Position numbers and translations under genes: made by a program
Notes under the pieces: model-generated
The model's input: the letters and a program-made list of their open reading frames with translations, nothing else
What the model was told of the DNA's origin: nothing
Databases searched by the model: none
DNA from: Aliitabrizicola sp041905595
Lineage (GTDB): Bacteria; Pseudomonadota; Alphaproteobacteria; Rhodobacterales; Rhodobacteraceae
Direction of reading: 5' to 3'
Assembly (NCBI GenBank): GCA_041905595.1
Contig: JAYRKT010000006.1
Location: 94,733-158,732 of the forward strand
Length of the DNA: 64,000 bases
Shown: positions 17,255-25,711 of the stretch, in pieces
How the letters are laid out: each line of letters starts with the position of its first letter
Position numbering within the stretch: position 1 is the stretch's first letter

Positions 17255-17904
17255 AGCGAGCGATCAAGCCAGAGGCGGCGGCGGCCCTGATCCCGGACGG
17301 ATCGGTGCTGCTCATCGGCGGGTTCATGGGTGTTGGCAGCCCCCATCGCCTGATCGACGCGCTGGTCGCGCGCGGGGCGCGGGGCCTGACAGTTGTGGCG
17401 AACGACACCGCGATGCCCGGCCACGGCATCGGCAAGCTGGTCACTGCAGGCGCCATCGCGCGGCTGGTCACCTCGCATATCGGGCTGAACCCCGAGACGC
17501 AGGCCAAGATGATCGCGGGCGAGATCGAGGTGGAACTGGTGCCGCAGGGATCTCTGGTCGAACGCATTCGTGCCGGTGGCGTCGGCCTCGGCGGCATCCT
17601 GACGCCCACCGGCCTTGGCACCGAGGTCGAGGACGACAAGCCGGTGATCGAGGTCGACGGCAAGCGGTTCCTGCTGGAAAAGCCGATCCGGTGCGACTTC
17701 GCCCTGATCGCCGCCCATCAGGCCGATTACGTTGGCAACCTCGCCTATTCGCTGACTGCCCATAACTTCAACCCGATCATGGCGTTGGCCGGGGCCACCG
17801 TGATCGCGGAACCGGATGCCATCGAGCCGGTGGGCGTGATCCCGCCCGACGCGGTCAAGACGCCGGGGGTCCTTGTGGACCACCTCATCGAACGCGCGCG
17901 CTGA
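17251..17904 (+). CDS. 3-oxoacid CoA-transferase, subunit A
   Basis: 217 residues. The CoA-binding N-terminus DGSVLLIGGFMGVGSPHRL and the family segment AHQADYVGNLAY identify subunit A of the AtoD/ScoA type. It moves CoA between a short-chain acid and acetoacetyl- or acetyl-CoA with subunit B, the next gene 8 bases downstream. The ATG overlaps the ackA stop. Since subunit B is frameshifted here, an active enzyme requires either a sequence correction or read-through. Confidence 0.9.
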   Translation: MKRAIKPEAAAALIPDGSVLLIGGFMGVGSPHRLIDALVARGARGLTVVANDTAMPGHGIGKLVTAGAIARLVTSHIGLNPETQAKMIAGEIEVELVPQGSLVERIRAGGVGLGGILTPTGLGTEVEDDKPVIEVDGKRFLLEKPIRCDFALIAAHQADYVGNLAYSLTAHNFNPIMALAGATVIAEPDAIEPVGVIPPDAVKTPGVLVDHLIERAR

Positions 17905-17912
17905 AGAGGCCC

Positions 17913-18570
17913 ATGATGGACGCCAAGGAACTGATCGCCCGCCGCGTGGCCCGCGAGATTCATCCCGGAATGCTGGTGAACCTCGGGATCGGCTTGCCGA
18001 GCCTCGTGGCCAATTTCGTTCCCGCCAATGCCGGGGTCTTCTTTCAGGCCGAGAACGGGGTGATCGGCCTTGGCGCCCGCCCCCCCCGAAGGGATGGAGG
18101 ACCCGAACCTGACCGATGCCGGTGGCGGGTTCGTGACTGCCGTTCCCGGCGCGGCCTCAATCGACAGTGCCATGAGCTTCGGGCTGATCCGGGGCGGGCA
18201 TCTCGACATGACCGTGCTGGGTGGGCTTCAGGTCGATGCGAGGGGACGACTCGCCAACTGGAAGGTGCCGGGCAAGATGGTTCCCGGCATGGGCGGCGCG
18301 ATGGATCTGGTGACGGGTGCGAAATCGGTCGTCGTCGCCATGCAGCACAGCGCCCGGGGCGAGCCGAAGATCGTCGCCGAATGCAGCCTGCCGCTGACGT
18401 CGCTGCGGAGGGTGAACCTGATCGTGACCGATCTCGCGGTGATCATTCCTACCGAGGACGGGCTGGTGCTGACCGAGACGGCCCCCGGCGTTTCGGTCGA
18501 CGAGGTGCGCGCCCAGACCGGAGCGACCCTAACCGTTGCCTCCAACCTGCGCGAGATGGAACTGGCCTGA
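17913..18570 (+). pseudogene. 3-oxoacid CoA-transferase, subunit B, frameshifted in a C8 tract
   Basis: The first frame gives MMDAKELIARRVAREIHPGM and the active-site region AENGVIGLG, whose glutamate is the CoA-linked nucleophile. At 18080-18087 there are eight C residues; after this the homology continues one frame over as EGMEDPNLTDAGGGF to ASNLREMELA, ending at 18570. Removing one C restores a 218-residue protein of normal length. As written, translation runs on in the wrong frame to 18653. A sequencing error in the homopolymer, a real mutation or a slippage switch are all possible. An AGAGG ribosome site precedes the start. Confidence 0.85.
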
Positions 18571-18573
18571 GAT

Positions 18574-18619
18574 CCCGCACAACCGCAGATTTCTTTGGAA
18601 AAATTTGCGGTTGCGCGGG
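18574..18619. terminator. Long hairpin between converging genes
   Basis: CCCGC at 18574-18578 pairs with GCGGG at 18615-18619; one mismatch follows, then 13 more pairs (18580-18592 with 18601-18613, one of them G-U) close a loop of 8 bases. There is no strong T-run on either side, but its place between the CoA-transferase and anti-sigma stops fits a bidirectional terminator. Confidence 0.7.
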
Positions 18620-18628
18620 GTGGCCGCG

Positions 18629-19390
18629 TCACGCCCCTGTCAGCTGGTCATAGGCGCTCGTCGCCACGGCCTTCAGGCGGTCCTTCGGCAGATCGCCTAC
18701 GACGGCGCAGCCAAGATTGCCCTCGACCCACCAGACGCCGCGCGTCGGGCCGGTGTCGGCAAAGCGCAGGGCGGTCTCAGGCTGGCGCGGCTCTGGCGCG
18801 ATGTAAAGTGTCAGGCGCTGGCCCAGGTCATCCTCGTACATCATCAGCGCCGCCGCGCCGCGCGTGTCTGGCAGGACCCGGCCGCCGACCAGCCGGAACC
18901 CGTCCGCCGTGAGGTCAGGGACGGAAAGCTGCTGGCCGACCCGTTTTGACAGCCATTTGGTCATGTGGGCCTCATCACTGGCCGGCACCTCGACCGGGTG
19001 GACAACCTCGACGACGTAGGTGTCATGGGCGCGGATGGCCGAGGCGAGCAGGCTGTCCGGACCGCCTGCGCCGGGACCTGCCCACCGCGCGGCCCCCCAG
19101 CCAAGGGCGACGCCTACCGCCAGCGGGGCCAGCATTGCTGCGATCCGCCAAAGGCGACGGGACGGAGCCGCAGGCTGGACAAGGAGCGCGGTCAGCCGAT
19201 CAGGCAGCGGTTCCTCGGCCACGGGATCGTAAAGCGCATGCAGCGCCGCGTCCTGCCGGTCCCAGTCGGCCAGGCGGTCGCGCAGGCCCGGATCGCCCTC
19301 GGCGAAACGTTCCAGCCGGGCGCGGTCTTCCGCGTTGCCGTGCCGCAGCGCCAGCAGCGCCGCATCGTCCATGTCCGGCATGCCGCTCAC
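18629..19390 (-). CDS. Membrane-bound anti-sigma factor
   Basis: 253 residues. The N-terminal part (1-75) is the acidic, helical sigma-binding type, followed by one membrane segment (about 83-104, RIAAMLAPLAVGVALGWGAA) and a periplasmic domain. No HxxxCxxC zinc motif is present, so it is not a ZAS-type redox sensor. Start is a GTG at 19390 overlapping the stop of the sigma gene (GTGA). It should hold the sigma factor inactive at the membrane until an envelope signal arrives. The inducing signal is unknown. Confidence 0.85.
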   Translation of the reverse strand: MSGMPDMDDAALLALRHGNAEDRARLERFAEGDPGLRDRLADWDRQDAALHALYDPVAEEPLPDRLTALLVQPAAPSRRLWRIAAMLAPLAVGVALGWGAARWAGPGAGGPDSLLASAIRAHDTYVVEVVHPVEVPASDEAHMTKWLSKRVGQQLSVPDLTADGFRLVGGRVLPDTRGAAALMMYEDDLGQRLTLYIAPEPRQPETALRFADTGPTRGVWWVEGNLGCAVVGDLPKDRLKAVATSAYDQLTGA

Positions 19391-19890
19391 GTCTCTGTCG
19401 CCTTCCTCTCACCCCGGGGGCCAGACCGGCCCGTCATTGCCCTGAGCTCCGCACGGGCACGCCCCAGCCGCGAGGCGAGCGTGCCTTCGGGAACCTCCAA
19501 TACAAGTGCCGCCTCGGCAAGGCTCATGCCTTCCAGCCCCACCAGCAGCAGGGCCGCCCGCTGGTCCGTTGGCAGCCGCCCCATCGCGTCGTGCACTTCG
19601 CGCAAATCCAGCCGCTCGTCCTGGCCGCCGCTGACCGGCGGGTCGATCATCGCCCCCACCACGGTCAATGCGGTGCGGTCGCGCCGCCTGTCATCGCGGA
19701 AGCGGTTCAGCAGGATGCGAAAAAGCCACGCTCGGAGCGGGCCATCCCCCCGCCAGAGGTGCCGGCGCGACAGCGCCCGCTCCAGCGTGTCCTGGACAAG
19801 ATCGTCTGCCGCATCGCGGTTGCGCAGCAACGCGAAGGCATAGCGCCTGAGGGACGGCAGGCAGGCCTCGATCTCGTCCAGGAAGGTCAT
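19387..19890 (-). CDS. ECF-type RNA polymerase sigma factor
   Basis: 167 residues with the two ECF regions. Region 2 includes DAADDLVQDTLERAL and the -10-contacting segment around residues 20-75; region 4 has the helix-turn-helix GMSLAEAALVLEVPEGTLASRL near residues 115-140. It is the middle gene of a three-gene minus-strand operon: a small secreted protein 9 bases upstream and its anti-sigma partner overlapping by 4 bases downstream. No ECF-type GGAAC promoter was seen upstream of the operon, so autoregulation is not supported by eye. Confidence 0.92.
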   Translation of the reverse strand: MTFLDEIEACLPSLRRYAFALLRNRDAADDLVQDTLERALSRRHLWRGDGPLRAWLFRILLNRFRDDRRRDRTALTVVGAMIDPPVSGGQDERLDLREVHDAMGRLPTDQRAALLLVGLEGMSLAEAALVLEVPEGTLASRLGRARAELRAMTGRSGPRGERKATET

Positions 19891-19899
19891 TGCCGGCGA

Positions 19900-20286
19900 T
19901 CAGTCCTGCGGTTTGGCGATATGCCAGACGCCGTTGAACCCGTCGCCCGTCGCATCGCCCGGTTTGGCATCCTTGATCCACAGATACAGCGGCTTGCCGT
20001 AATAGGTCCATTGCATGGTGCCGTCGGTGCGGGTGATGAGACCAAAGTCATCCTCGGCCTTGGCGCCAGCCGGGGCCAGCAGCGGCGGCCAGTTCGCCGC
20101 GCATTTGTCATAGCAGGCCGAGGCATCGCCGCTGTCCTTGTCGAAGACATAAAGCGTCATGCCCTTGGAATCGGTCAGTGCCGGGCCGGCCGAGGTCTTG
20201 CCGGTCACGATGCCGGTTTCGGCCTGCGCGACCCCGGCGGCAAGCAACAGGGCGGCGGCGGTCAGCGCCGTGGAAATACCGTTCAT
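19900..20286 (-). CDS. Secreted protein with COG4315 (Lipoprotein_15-type) repeats
   Basis: 128 residues. A Sec signal peptide (about 1-21, ending GVAQA) precedes two copies of the family motif: TLYVFDKDSG and PLYLWIKDAK. The first copy is followed by the CYDKCAANWPPL stretch with two cysteines. No lipobox cysteine is present, so it is probably periplasmic rather than a lipoprotein. The ATG at 20286 follows a GGAGGG ribosome site. It is the first gene of the ECF sigma operon and may be part of the sensed process. Function is unknown for the family. Confidence 0.85.
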   Translation of the reverse strand: MNGISTALTAAALLLAAGVAQAETGIVTGKTSAGPALTDSKGMTLYVFDKDSGDASACYDKCAANWPPLLAPAGAKAEDDFGLITRTDGTMQWTYYGKPLYLWIKDAKPGDATGDGFNGVWHIAKPQD

Positions 20287-20410
20287 GTCATTCCCTCCAT
20301 CGCATCCGGACAACCGGCCCGGGACAGGACACCCCGTGGGAGCATCTGAAGGAAATGACGCAGGCATCGGGTCGGGCATCCACGACCTCACGTGATCGTG
20401 ACCCTTTGGC

Positions 20411-21322
20411 TCAGCCCTGGGCGACAGTCAGTGTCAGGAACCGGGCCAGATCGGCCGCCTCCGCATGCAATGCCCCGGCGGATGCAGGACGTGTCAGAAA
20501 GGAAAGCGCCAGATCTGCAAGCCCCGGCAGCGGCACGGTAAGCCCCTGACGCTCCAGGTCTGCGGTCAGGGATGTCGGATCAGAGGGGACATAACTGCCT
20601 CCCTCGATCCCGGACACCTGCACGCCCGACGATGTGCGGAACAGGACGATCCGCGAACTGGCAAGCTGGAGTTCCGCTGTGGCGATGGTCTGGCCCTGCA
20701 TCAAGCCCACCAGAATGTCTGCCGGACGTCCCGGGGCCAGCACCAACAGGTCGATCCGCTCGTCTCCGCGCGCGACAAGGTTCGCATGGATCACCCTGCC
20801 GTTTCGCGAGGCCTGTCCGCTCAGTTCGATACGGCCCCCCGGGATATCTTCGGCATAGGTCACATCGAGCCGACCGCGCGCTGCCTCGGCAAAGGTAAGA
20901 TGCCCACGGATCAACTCGCCGGCGTGAAAGGGCGACCAGGCCCAGGAATAGGCGACAAACTGGCCCAGAAGCGCATCCGAGGTGGTTGTCGCACCCCCAC
21001 CTTCGCCCAGGAACCGCTGCGCCCGAACAAGCAGGTCGGTTCTGTTCGCGCCGTAGAGGAGGCACAGCTCGTCAAGAAAGGCCTCCTCGGAACAGGCCGA
21101 GATCCAGGTGCCGCCGCGATGGGTGCCGATCAGGCGGGCCCAGTCTTCGTAAACTGTGGGCGAGCGGGGCAGCGCCCGGCCTTGAAGCCATTTGAAGCTG
21201 CGCTCCAGGTCGACTTCGGTCTGGGGATTGACGGCGCGGAACCGGGCACAAAGCTCCTTCCGCGTGCCGCAGCCAAGGAGGACGGCAGTCAGGCTCAGTT
21301 TCCGCGCGAAGGCATGGGACAT
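20411..21322 (-). CDS. Uncharacterized protein, possibly with an N-terminal helix-turn-helix
   Basis: 303 residues, not recognized. The first 80 residues are helical and Arg-rich (FARKLSLTAVLLGCGTRKELCARF), which could be a DNA-binding-like fold; the rest looks beta-rich. No signal peptide or membrane segment is seen. No ribosome site is visible upstream of the ATG at 21322. The gene is divergent from phnC with a 231-base gap. Codon use and GC match the neighbours, and the frame is long and free of stops, so it is likely a real gene of narrow distribution. Confidence 0.65.
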   Translation of the reverse strand: MSHAFARKLSLTAVLLGCGTRKELCARFRAVNPQTEVDLERSFKWLQGRALPRSPTVYEDWARLIGTHRGGTWISACSEEAFLDELCLLYGANRTDLLVRAQRFLGEGGGATTTSDALLGQFVAYSWAWSPFHAGELIRGHLTFAEAARGRLDVTYAEDIPGGRIELSGQASRNGRVIHANLVARGDERIDLLVLAPGRPADILVGLMQGQTIATAELQLASSRIVLFRTSSGVQVSGIEGGSYVPSDPTSLTADLERQGLTVPLPGLADLALSFLTRPASAGALHAEAADLARFLTLTVAQG

Positions 21323-21553
21323 GGAAAGATTTCTAGTGCTCTGCCATCTGGTAGTGTTCAGGGCGGGTGATCAGGTGGCGTAACGGAATTCCAGTGGACG
21401 GTGGGGTTAAGTTGCAGCAGTTGAAGGGAAACACCAGAGGAATTTCGGGGGTCTGCGACGTGGTCGCGTAGCCGGACCGGCTGCGAGCGCCAGAAGGATT
21501 ACCCGGCTTACGACCCCGTTCCGTCAAGAAAGCTTCACCGGCGCGAAACCACA

Positions 21554-22426
21554 GTGTCACGTTCGATCCCTATCCCCGCGGCATCCAACCGGGGGCGACG
21601 GGTGCTGGAACTTCGGAACGTCACACGCATGTTCGGCCGCAAGGCTGCGGTCGACAATGCCAGCTTCAGGGTCGACGGGCCGGCGTTCATCGGCATCATC
21701 GGCCGGTCGGGTGCGGGCAAGTCGACCGTCCTGCGGATGATGAACCGGCTGACGGATGCAAGTTCGGGCGAGATCCTGTTCGAAGGGCGCGACATCCTGG
21801 CCCTCGAAGGATCGGCCAAGCGCGCCTGGCAGAGCCAGTGCGCGATGATCTTCCAGCAGTTCAACCTCGTGCCGCGGCTCGACGTGGCGTCGAACGTATT
21901 GCACGGGCTTCTGAACCGCCGCTCGACGCTGGCGACAATGTTCAGTCTCTGGCCCGAGACCGACATCACACGCGCGCTCGAGATTCTCGACCGGCTTGGC
22001 ATCGCCGAACAGGCCCCGAAACGGGCCGAGGCGCTGTCGGGCGGTCAGCAGCAGCGGGTGGCGATTGCCCGGGCGCTGATGCAGGACCCCAGGGTGATCC
22101 TGGCCGACGAGCCGATTGCCAGCCTCGATCCGATGAACGCGCAGGTGGTGATGGATACGCTGCGCCGCATCCACGACGAGGATGGGCGCATGGTGGTTGC
22201 GAACCTCCATACGCTCGACACCGCGCGGCGGTACTGTGACCGGGTGATCGGGATGCGCGACGGGCGGATCGTCTTTGACGGCACGCCCGACCAGCTTTCG
22301 ACCGGTGTCGCCCGCGACATCTACGGCGCCGACGAGACCTTCTCCGAGGACGCGACCTCGACCTCGATCGACAGGCTGGGCAGCGCGCCGGACCGGCGCT
22401 TTGCCGAGACGATGATTTCCCAGTGA
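21554..22426 (+). CDS. phnC: Phosphonate ABC transporter ATP-binding protein
   Basis: 290 residues. Walker A GRSGAGKST, the Q-loop FQQFNLVP, signature LSGGQQQR and Walker B VILADEP are intact, in the PhnC subfamily pattern. Start is a GTG at 21554 without a strong ribosome site; an internal GTG near 21603 (LELRNVTRMF) is an alternative. It opens the phnCDE1E2 transport operon; phnD follows after 56 bases. The C-terminal 40 residues beyond the ATPase core are longer than in E. coli PhnC. Confidence 0.93.
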   Translation: MSRSIPIPAASNRGRRVLELRNVTRMFGRKAAVDNASFRVDGPAFIGIIGRSGAGKSTVLRMMNRLTDASSGEILFEGRDILALEGSAKRAWQSQCAMIFQQFNLVPRLDVASNVLHGLLNRRSTLATMFSLWPETDITRALEILDRLGIAEQAPKRAEALSGGQQQRVAIARALMQDPRVILADEPIASLDPMNAQVVMDTLRRIHDEDGRMVVANLHTLDTARRYCDRVIGMRDGRIVFDGTPDQLSTGVARDIYGADETFSEDATSTSIDRLGSAPDRRFAETMISQ

Positions 22427-22482
22427 CAACAGGACTTTGACCGGGCGCAGGGCAGGTTCCGCGCCCCCTTAGGAGAGACGAC

Positions 22483-23382
22483 ATGAAACTGACCCTCGCC
22501 ATCCTTGCGGCGTCCACCGCGCTTGCCGGTTCCGCTCTGGCCCAGGACAAGATCACCGGCTTCAACATCGGCATCCTCGGCGGCGAGAATGCCCAGGACC
22601 GCATCACCTCGAACGAATGCTACCGCAAGAAGATCGAGGATGCGCTTGGCGTTCCGGTGAAGCTCTTCACCCCGGCCGACTATGACGGCGTGATCCAGGG
22701 ACTCCTGGGCGGCACCATCGACATGGCCTGGCTTGGCGCCTCGGGCTTTGCCAAGATCTATCTGACCGACCCGACCGCGGTCGATCTGGAGCTGACCAAG
22801 GAAAACTCGAACGGCCTGACCGGCTACTACTCGATCGGTTTCGCCCGCAAGGACAGCGGCATCACCTCGCTGGCCGATGCCAAGGGCAAGACCTTCGCTT
22901 TTGCCGAGCCGAACTCGACCTCGGGCTACCTCGTTCCGAACTTCGAGATCGCCAAGCAGGTTGGCGAACCGGCCGACGCCTATTTCTCGGAGGTCAAGTT
23001 CTCGGGCGGTCACGAGCAGACCATCGTCGGCGTCGCCAACGGCACCTTTCAGGCGGGCGTGAGCTGGGCGGACGGCACCGGCAACTGGGAAGATGGCTTC
23101 AACAACGGCGCTTTCCGCAAGGCCGCCGATGCCGGTCTCGTGGACATGAACGAGCTGGTTGAGATCTGGCGCTCGTCGATGATCCCGGAAGGCCCGATGG
23201 TGGTGCGCTCGGCTCTGCCGGCAGATGTGAAGGACAAGGTCACCCAGATCACCGCCGACCTGTGGGAAACCGACAAGGACTGCGCCTATGGCGTGGCCCA
23301 GGGCGAGGCCAAGGATTTCGTGCCGGTGACGCTCGATGCCTATCAGGGCATCATCGAGCTGCGCAAATCCCAGACCAACTGA
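22483..23382 (+). CDS. phnD: Phosphonate-binding periplasmic protein
   Basis: 299 residues with a Sec signal peptide (ILAASTALAGSALAQ, cleaved near residue 20). The mature part follows the PhnD fold, with GFNIGILGGENAQDR, DMAWLGASGF and FAEPNSTSGYLVPN near the ligand pocket. AGGAGAG lies upstream of the ATG. It captures phosphonates, such as 2-aminoethylphosphonate, for import. A GC-rich hairpin sits just after its stop and may keep its transcript more abundant than those of the permeases. Confidence 0.95.
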   Translation: MKLTLAILAASTALAGSALAQDKITGFNIGILGGENAQDRITSNECYRKKIEDALGVPVKLFTPADYDGVIQGLLGGTIDMAWLGASGFAKIYLTDPTAVDLELTKENSNGLTGYYSIGFARKDSGITSLADAKGKTFAFAEPNSTSGYLVPNFEIAKQVGEPADAYFSEVKFSGGHEQTIVGVANGTFQAGVSWADGTGNWEDGFNNGAFRKAADAGLVDMNELVEIWRSSMIPEGPMVVRSALPADVKDKVTQITADLWETDKDCAYGVAQGEAKDFVPVTLDAYQGIIELRKSQTN

Positions 23383-23391
23383 CCTTCGGCA

Positions 23392-23417
23392 GGCGGGCGG
23401 GGTCCTTCCCGCCCGCC
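23392..23417 (+). promoter_or_regulatory. GC-rich hairpin between phnD and phnE1
   Basis: A perfect 10-base stem (23392-23401 with 23408-23417) encloses the loop GTCCTT, 10 bases after the phnD stop and 27 bases before phnE1. There is no T-run, so it is probably a processing, stabilizing or partial-termination element that raises binding protein over permease. Confidence 0.55.
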
Positions 23418-23444
23418 GCCGTTTCGGCCGGGGGGCCAGCGCGA

Positions 23445-24326
23445 ATGACCGATATCATCCTCGGACCGGCACGCGCCGACCGCCCGCCGCCCCGGCTTGA
23501 AAGGGATTACCTTCGCCTTGTGCGGCAGAAGCGGCTTTACAGCTTCGCGCTTCTGGCGATCTTCCTGCTTCTCCTCGCCTCCGGATTTGTCGCCGCCGAC
23601 GCCCGCAATGCCGGCGGCTTCTGGGAGGGGCTGCACCGCTTGGGCGATTTCCCGTCCGAGGTCCTCTCCGAAGCCTGGAGGAACCGCGCCGCGATTCCCG
23701 GGCTGATCCTCGACTTTGTGCCCTCGCTGATCGAGACGGTGAACATCGCCGCCGTCTCGACCCTGATCGGTGCGCTCGCTGCCGTCGTCCTGGCCCTGCT
23801 TTCGATCCGCTGTCTGGCCCGCTGGCCGCGCCTGACCACGCTGTTCCGCCGTTCGATGGACGCCTTCCGCGCGCTGCCCGAGGTGGTGATCGCGCTGGTG
23901 CTGATCTACATCCTCGGTGGCGGGCCGGTGCCCGCGATGATCGCCATCGCCGTCCATACCGCCGGCGCGCTTGGCAAGCTTTTTTCCGAAGTTGCCGAGA
24001 ATGCCGACCTCAAGCCGGTCGAGGGGTTGACCTCGGTCGGCGCGAGTTGGGGTCAGAAGATGTGGCTCGGCGTCATCCCTCAGGTCGCGCCCGACTGGCT
24101 GAGCTATGCCTTGCAGCGTTTCGAGATCAACATCCGTGCCTCGGCCATCCTCGGCTTCGTCGGCTCGGGCGGCATCGGCTATGACCTGAAGGTGGCGATG
24201 CAATGGGGGCAGGGGAAATACGATCAGGTCGTCGCGATCTTCCTGCTGCTGTTCGCCACCATCGTCATCGTCGACCAGATTTCCAGCCATTACCGGACCC
24301 TGCTGGTGAAAGGCCATCCGCAATGA
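23445..24326 (+). CDS. phnE: Phosphonate ABC transporter permease, first subunit
   Basis: 293 residues with about six membrane segments; the first is at about 30-52. The EAA docking loop is GLTSVGASWGQKMWLGVIPQ. The ATG at 23445 was taken because it starts the PhnE-like homology; a longer frame exists upstream but overlaps phnD. The stop overlaps the second permease (ATGA). It forms the channel with the second PhnE. Confidence 0.92.
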   Translation: MTDIILGPARADRPPPRLERDYLRLVRQKRLYSFALLAIFLLLLASGFVAADARNAGGFWEGLHRLGDFPSEVLSEAWRNRAAIPGLILDFVPSLIETVNIAAVSTLIGALAAVVLALLSIRCLARWPRLTTLFRRSMDAFRALPEVVIALVLIYILGGGPVPAMIAIAVHTAGALGKLFSEVAENADLKPVEGLTSVGASWGQKMWLGVIPQVAPDWLSYALQRFEINIRASAILGFVGSGGIGYDLKVAMQWGQGKYDQVVAIFLLLFATIVIVDQISSHYRTLLVKGHPQ

Positions 24327-25660
24327 CCGTCAGCGGCCTAGCCTCATCCCGCGACCTGCGCGCCGAGGTCACGCGTCTGTTCGACCGCCGCCGCCGGCTG
24401 TCTTTCCTGATCCCGGCGCTGGTGCTGCTCTATCTTGGCTATATCGCCATCGCCTTCGACATCGCCGGTCTTGCCGGGCGCGCCCGGATGGACAACGCCG
24501 CGACGCTCCTGTCCGATTTCTGGAGCTACAAGACCCATGTCACCCGCGACGCCCGCAGCGGCGGTGTGACCGTGGCGATCGAAGGCGAGGCGAAGGGCTT
24601 GTTCCCGCGCGAGAAATGGCCGGACTGGGTGACGGAAACCGACGGGATCACCCGCATCGATCTCGGCCGCGGCAGCCTCGTCACCTATCAGGGCGACCGC
24701 ACCACCTTCACCATTCCCGGGTCGGGTGAGGTGGTCATCGAGCGGACCCCTCAAGGCGTGACCTACACCGCGCCCCCCGGCTTTCCCGCCGATCGGATCA
24801 GCGCCTCGGATGCCAAGGTCACGGTGACCGCCCCGCAGGGCAGGGTCAGCGTCAGCCGCGCCAAGACCGAAACCTTCCGCTACTCGCCGGGGTGGGAGCT
24901 GTTCTTCTTCACCATCGACAGCCCCTTCTACGGGAAGGGCCCGCTCGACCTTGCGGCGCTTGCCGTTTCAGGCGAACGGATCGATCCCGGGCAGGCCAAT
25001 ATCGCGCTGATGGCCAGTGAGTTCTGGAACAACCGCATGTGGCACCACCGCGACGTGGCGGGCGCCCTGTTCGAGACGATCCTGATGGCCTTCCTCGGCA
25101 CCGCGACGGGGGCAATCATCGCCTTGCCGCTGGCTTTCCTGGCCGCCTCGAACCTGACCCCGAGCCGGGGCGTGCGCTTCGGGATGCGCCGGGTCTTCGA
25201 CTTCGTCCGCGGCGTGGACGCGCTGATCTGGACCATCGTGCTCGCCCGCGCCTTCGGGCCCGGGCCGCTGACCGGCGCCCTGGCCATCCTCATCACCGAG
25301 GTCGGCAGCTTCGGCAAGCAGTTCTCCGAGGCGCTTGAGAACATCGACGGGAAACAGGTCGAGGGCATCCGCTCGACCGGCGCCAACGCCGCGCAAAGGA
25401 TGCGCTTCGGTGTGGTCCCGCAACTCGTCCCGGTGCTGCTGAGCCAGGTGCTTTACGCCTTCGAGTCGAACACACGTTCGGCCACGGTGATCGGCGCCAT
25501 CGTCGGCGGCGGGATAGGCCTTCTCCTCACCCAGGCGATCATCACCCAGAAGGACTGGGAAGATGTCGCCTACTACATCCTGCTCATCATCCTGATGGTC
25601 ATGGCAATGGACAGCCTGTCGGGCTGGCTGCGCAAGCGGCTGATCAAGGGGGGGCATTGA
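24323..25660 (+). CDS. phnE: Phosphonate ABC transporter permease, second subunit, with a large periplasmic insertion
   Basis: 445 residues, about 150 longer than the first PhnE. After one membrane segment (about 27-47) there is a soluble, beta-rich stretch (about 60-215) lacking membrane segments, followed by the usual permease core with the EAA loop (GIRSTGANAAQRMRFGVVPQ). The insertion should face the periplasm. Longer PhnE proteins of this kind are found in other alphaproteobacteria, and the role of the inserted domain is unknown. The ATG overlaps the stop of the first phnE. Confidence 0.9.
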   Translation: MTVSGLASSRDLRAEVTRLFDRRRRLSFLIPALVLLYLGYIAIAFDIAGLAGRARMDNAATLLSDFWSYKTHVTRDARSGGVTVAIEGEAKGLFPREKWPDWVTETDGITRIDLGRGSLVTYQGDRTTFTIPGSGEVVIERTPQGVTYTAPPGFPADRISASDAKVTVTAPQGRVSVSRAKTETFRYSPGWELFFFTIDSPFYGKGPLDLAALAVSGERIDPGQANIALMASEFWNNRMWHHRDVAGALFETILMAFLGTATGAIIALPLAFLAASNLTPSRGVRFGMRRVFDFVRGVDALIWTIVLARAFGPGPLTGALAILITEVGSFGKQFSEALENIDGKQVEGIRSTGANAAQRMRFGVVPQLVPVLLSQVLYAFESNTRSATVIGAIVGGGIGLLLTQAIITQKDWEDVAYYILLIILMVMAMDSLSGWLRKRLIKGGH

Positions 25661-25711
25661 GTGGACGCGATGCCTCTGCCACAAATCCACGAGCCCGACA
25701 GGAGACCCGGC

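Noticed and set aside
21323..21553. A Pho box upstream of phnC
   Set aside because: No pair of CTGTCAT-like direct repeats could be found in this gap by eye.
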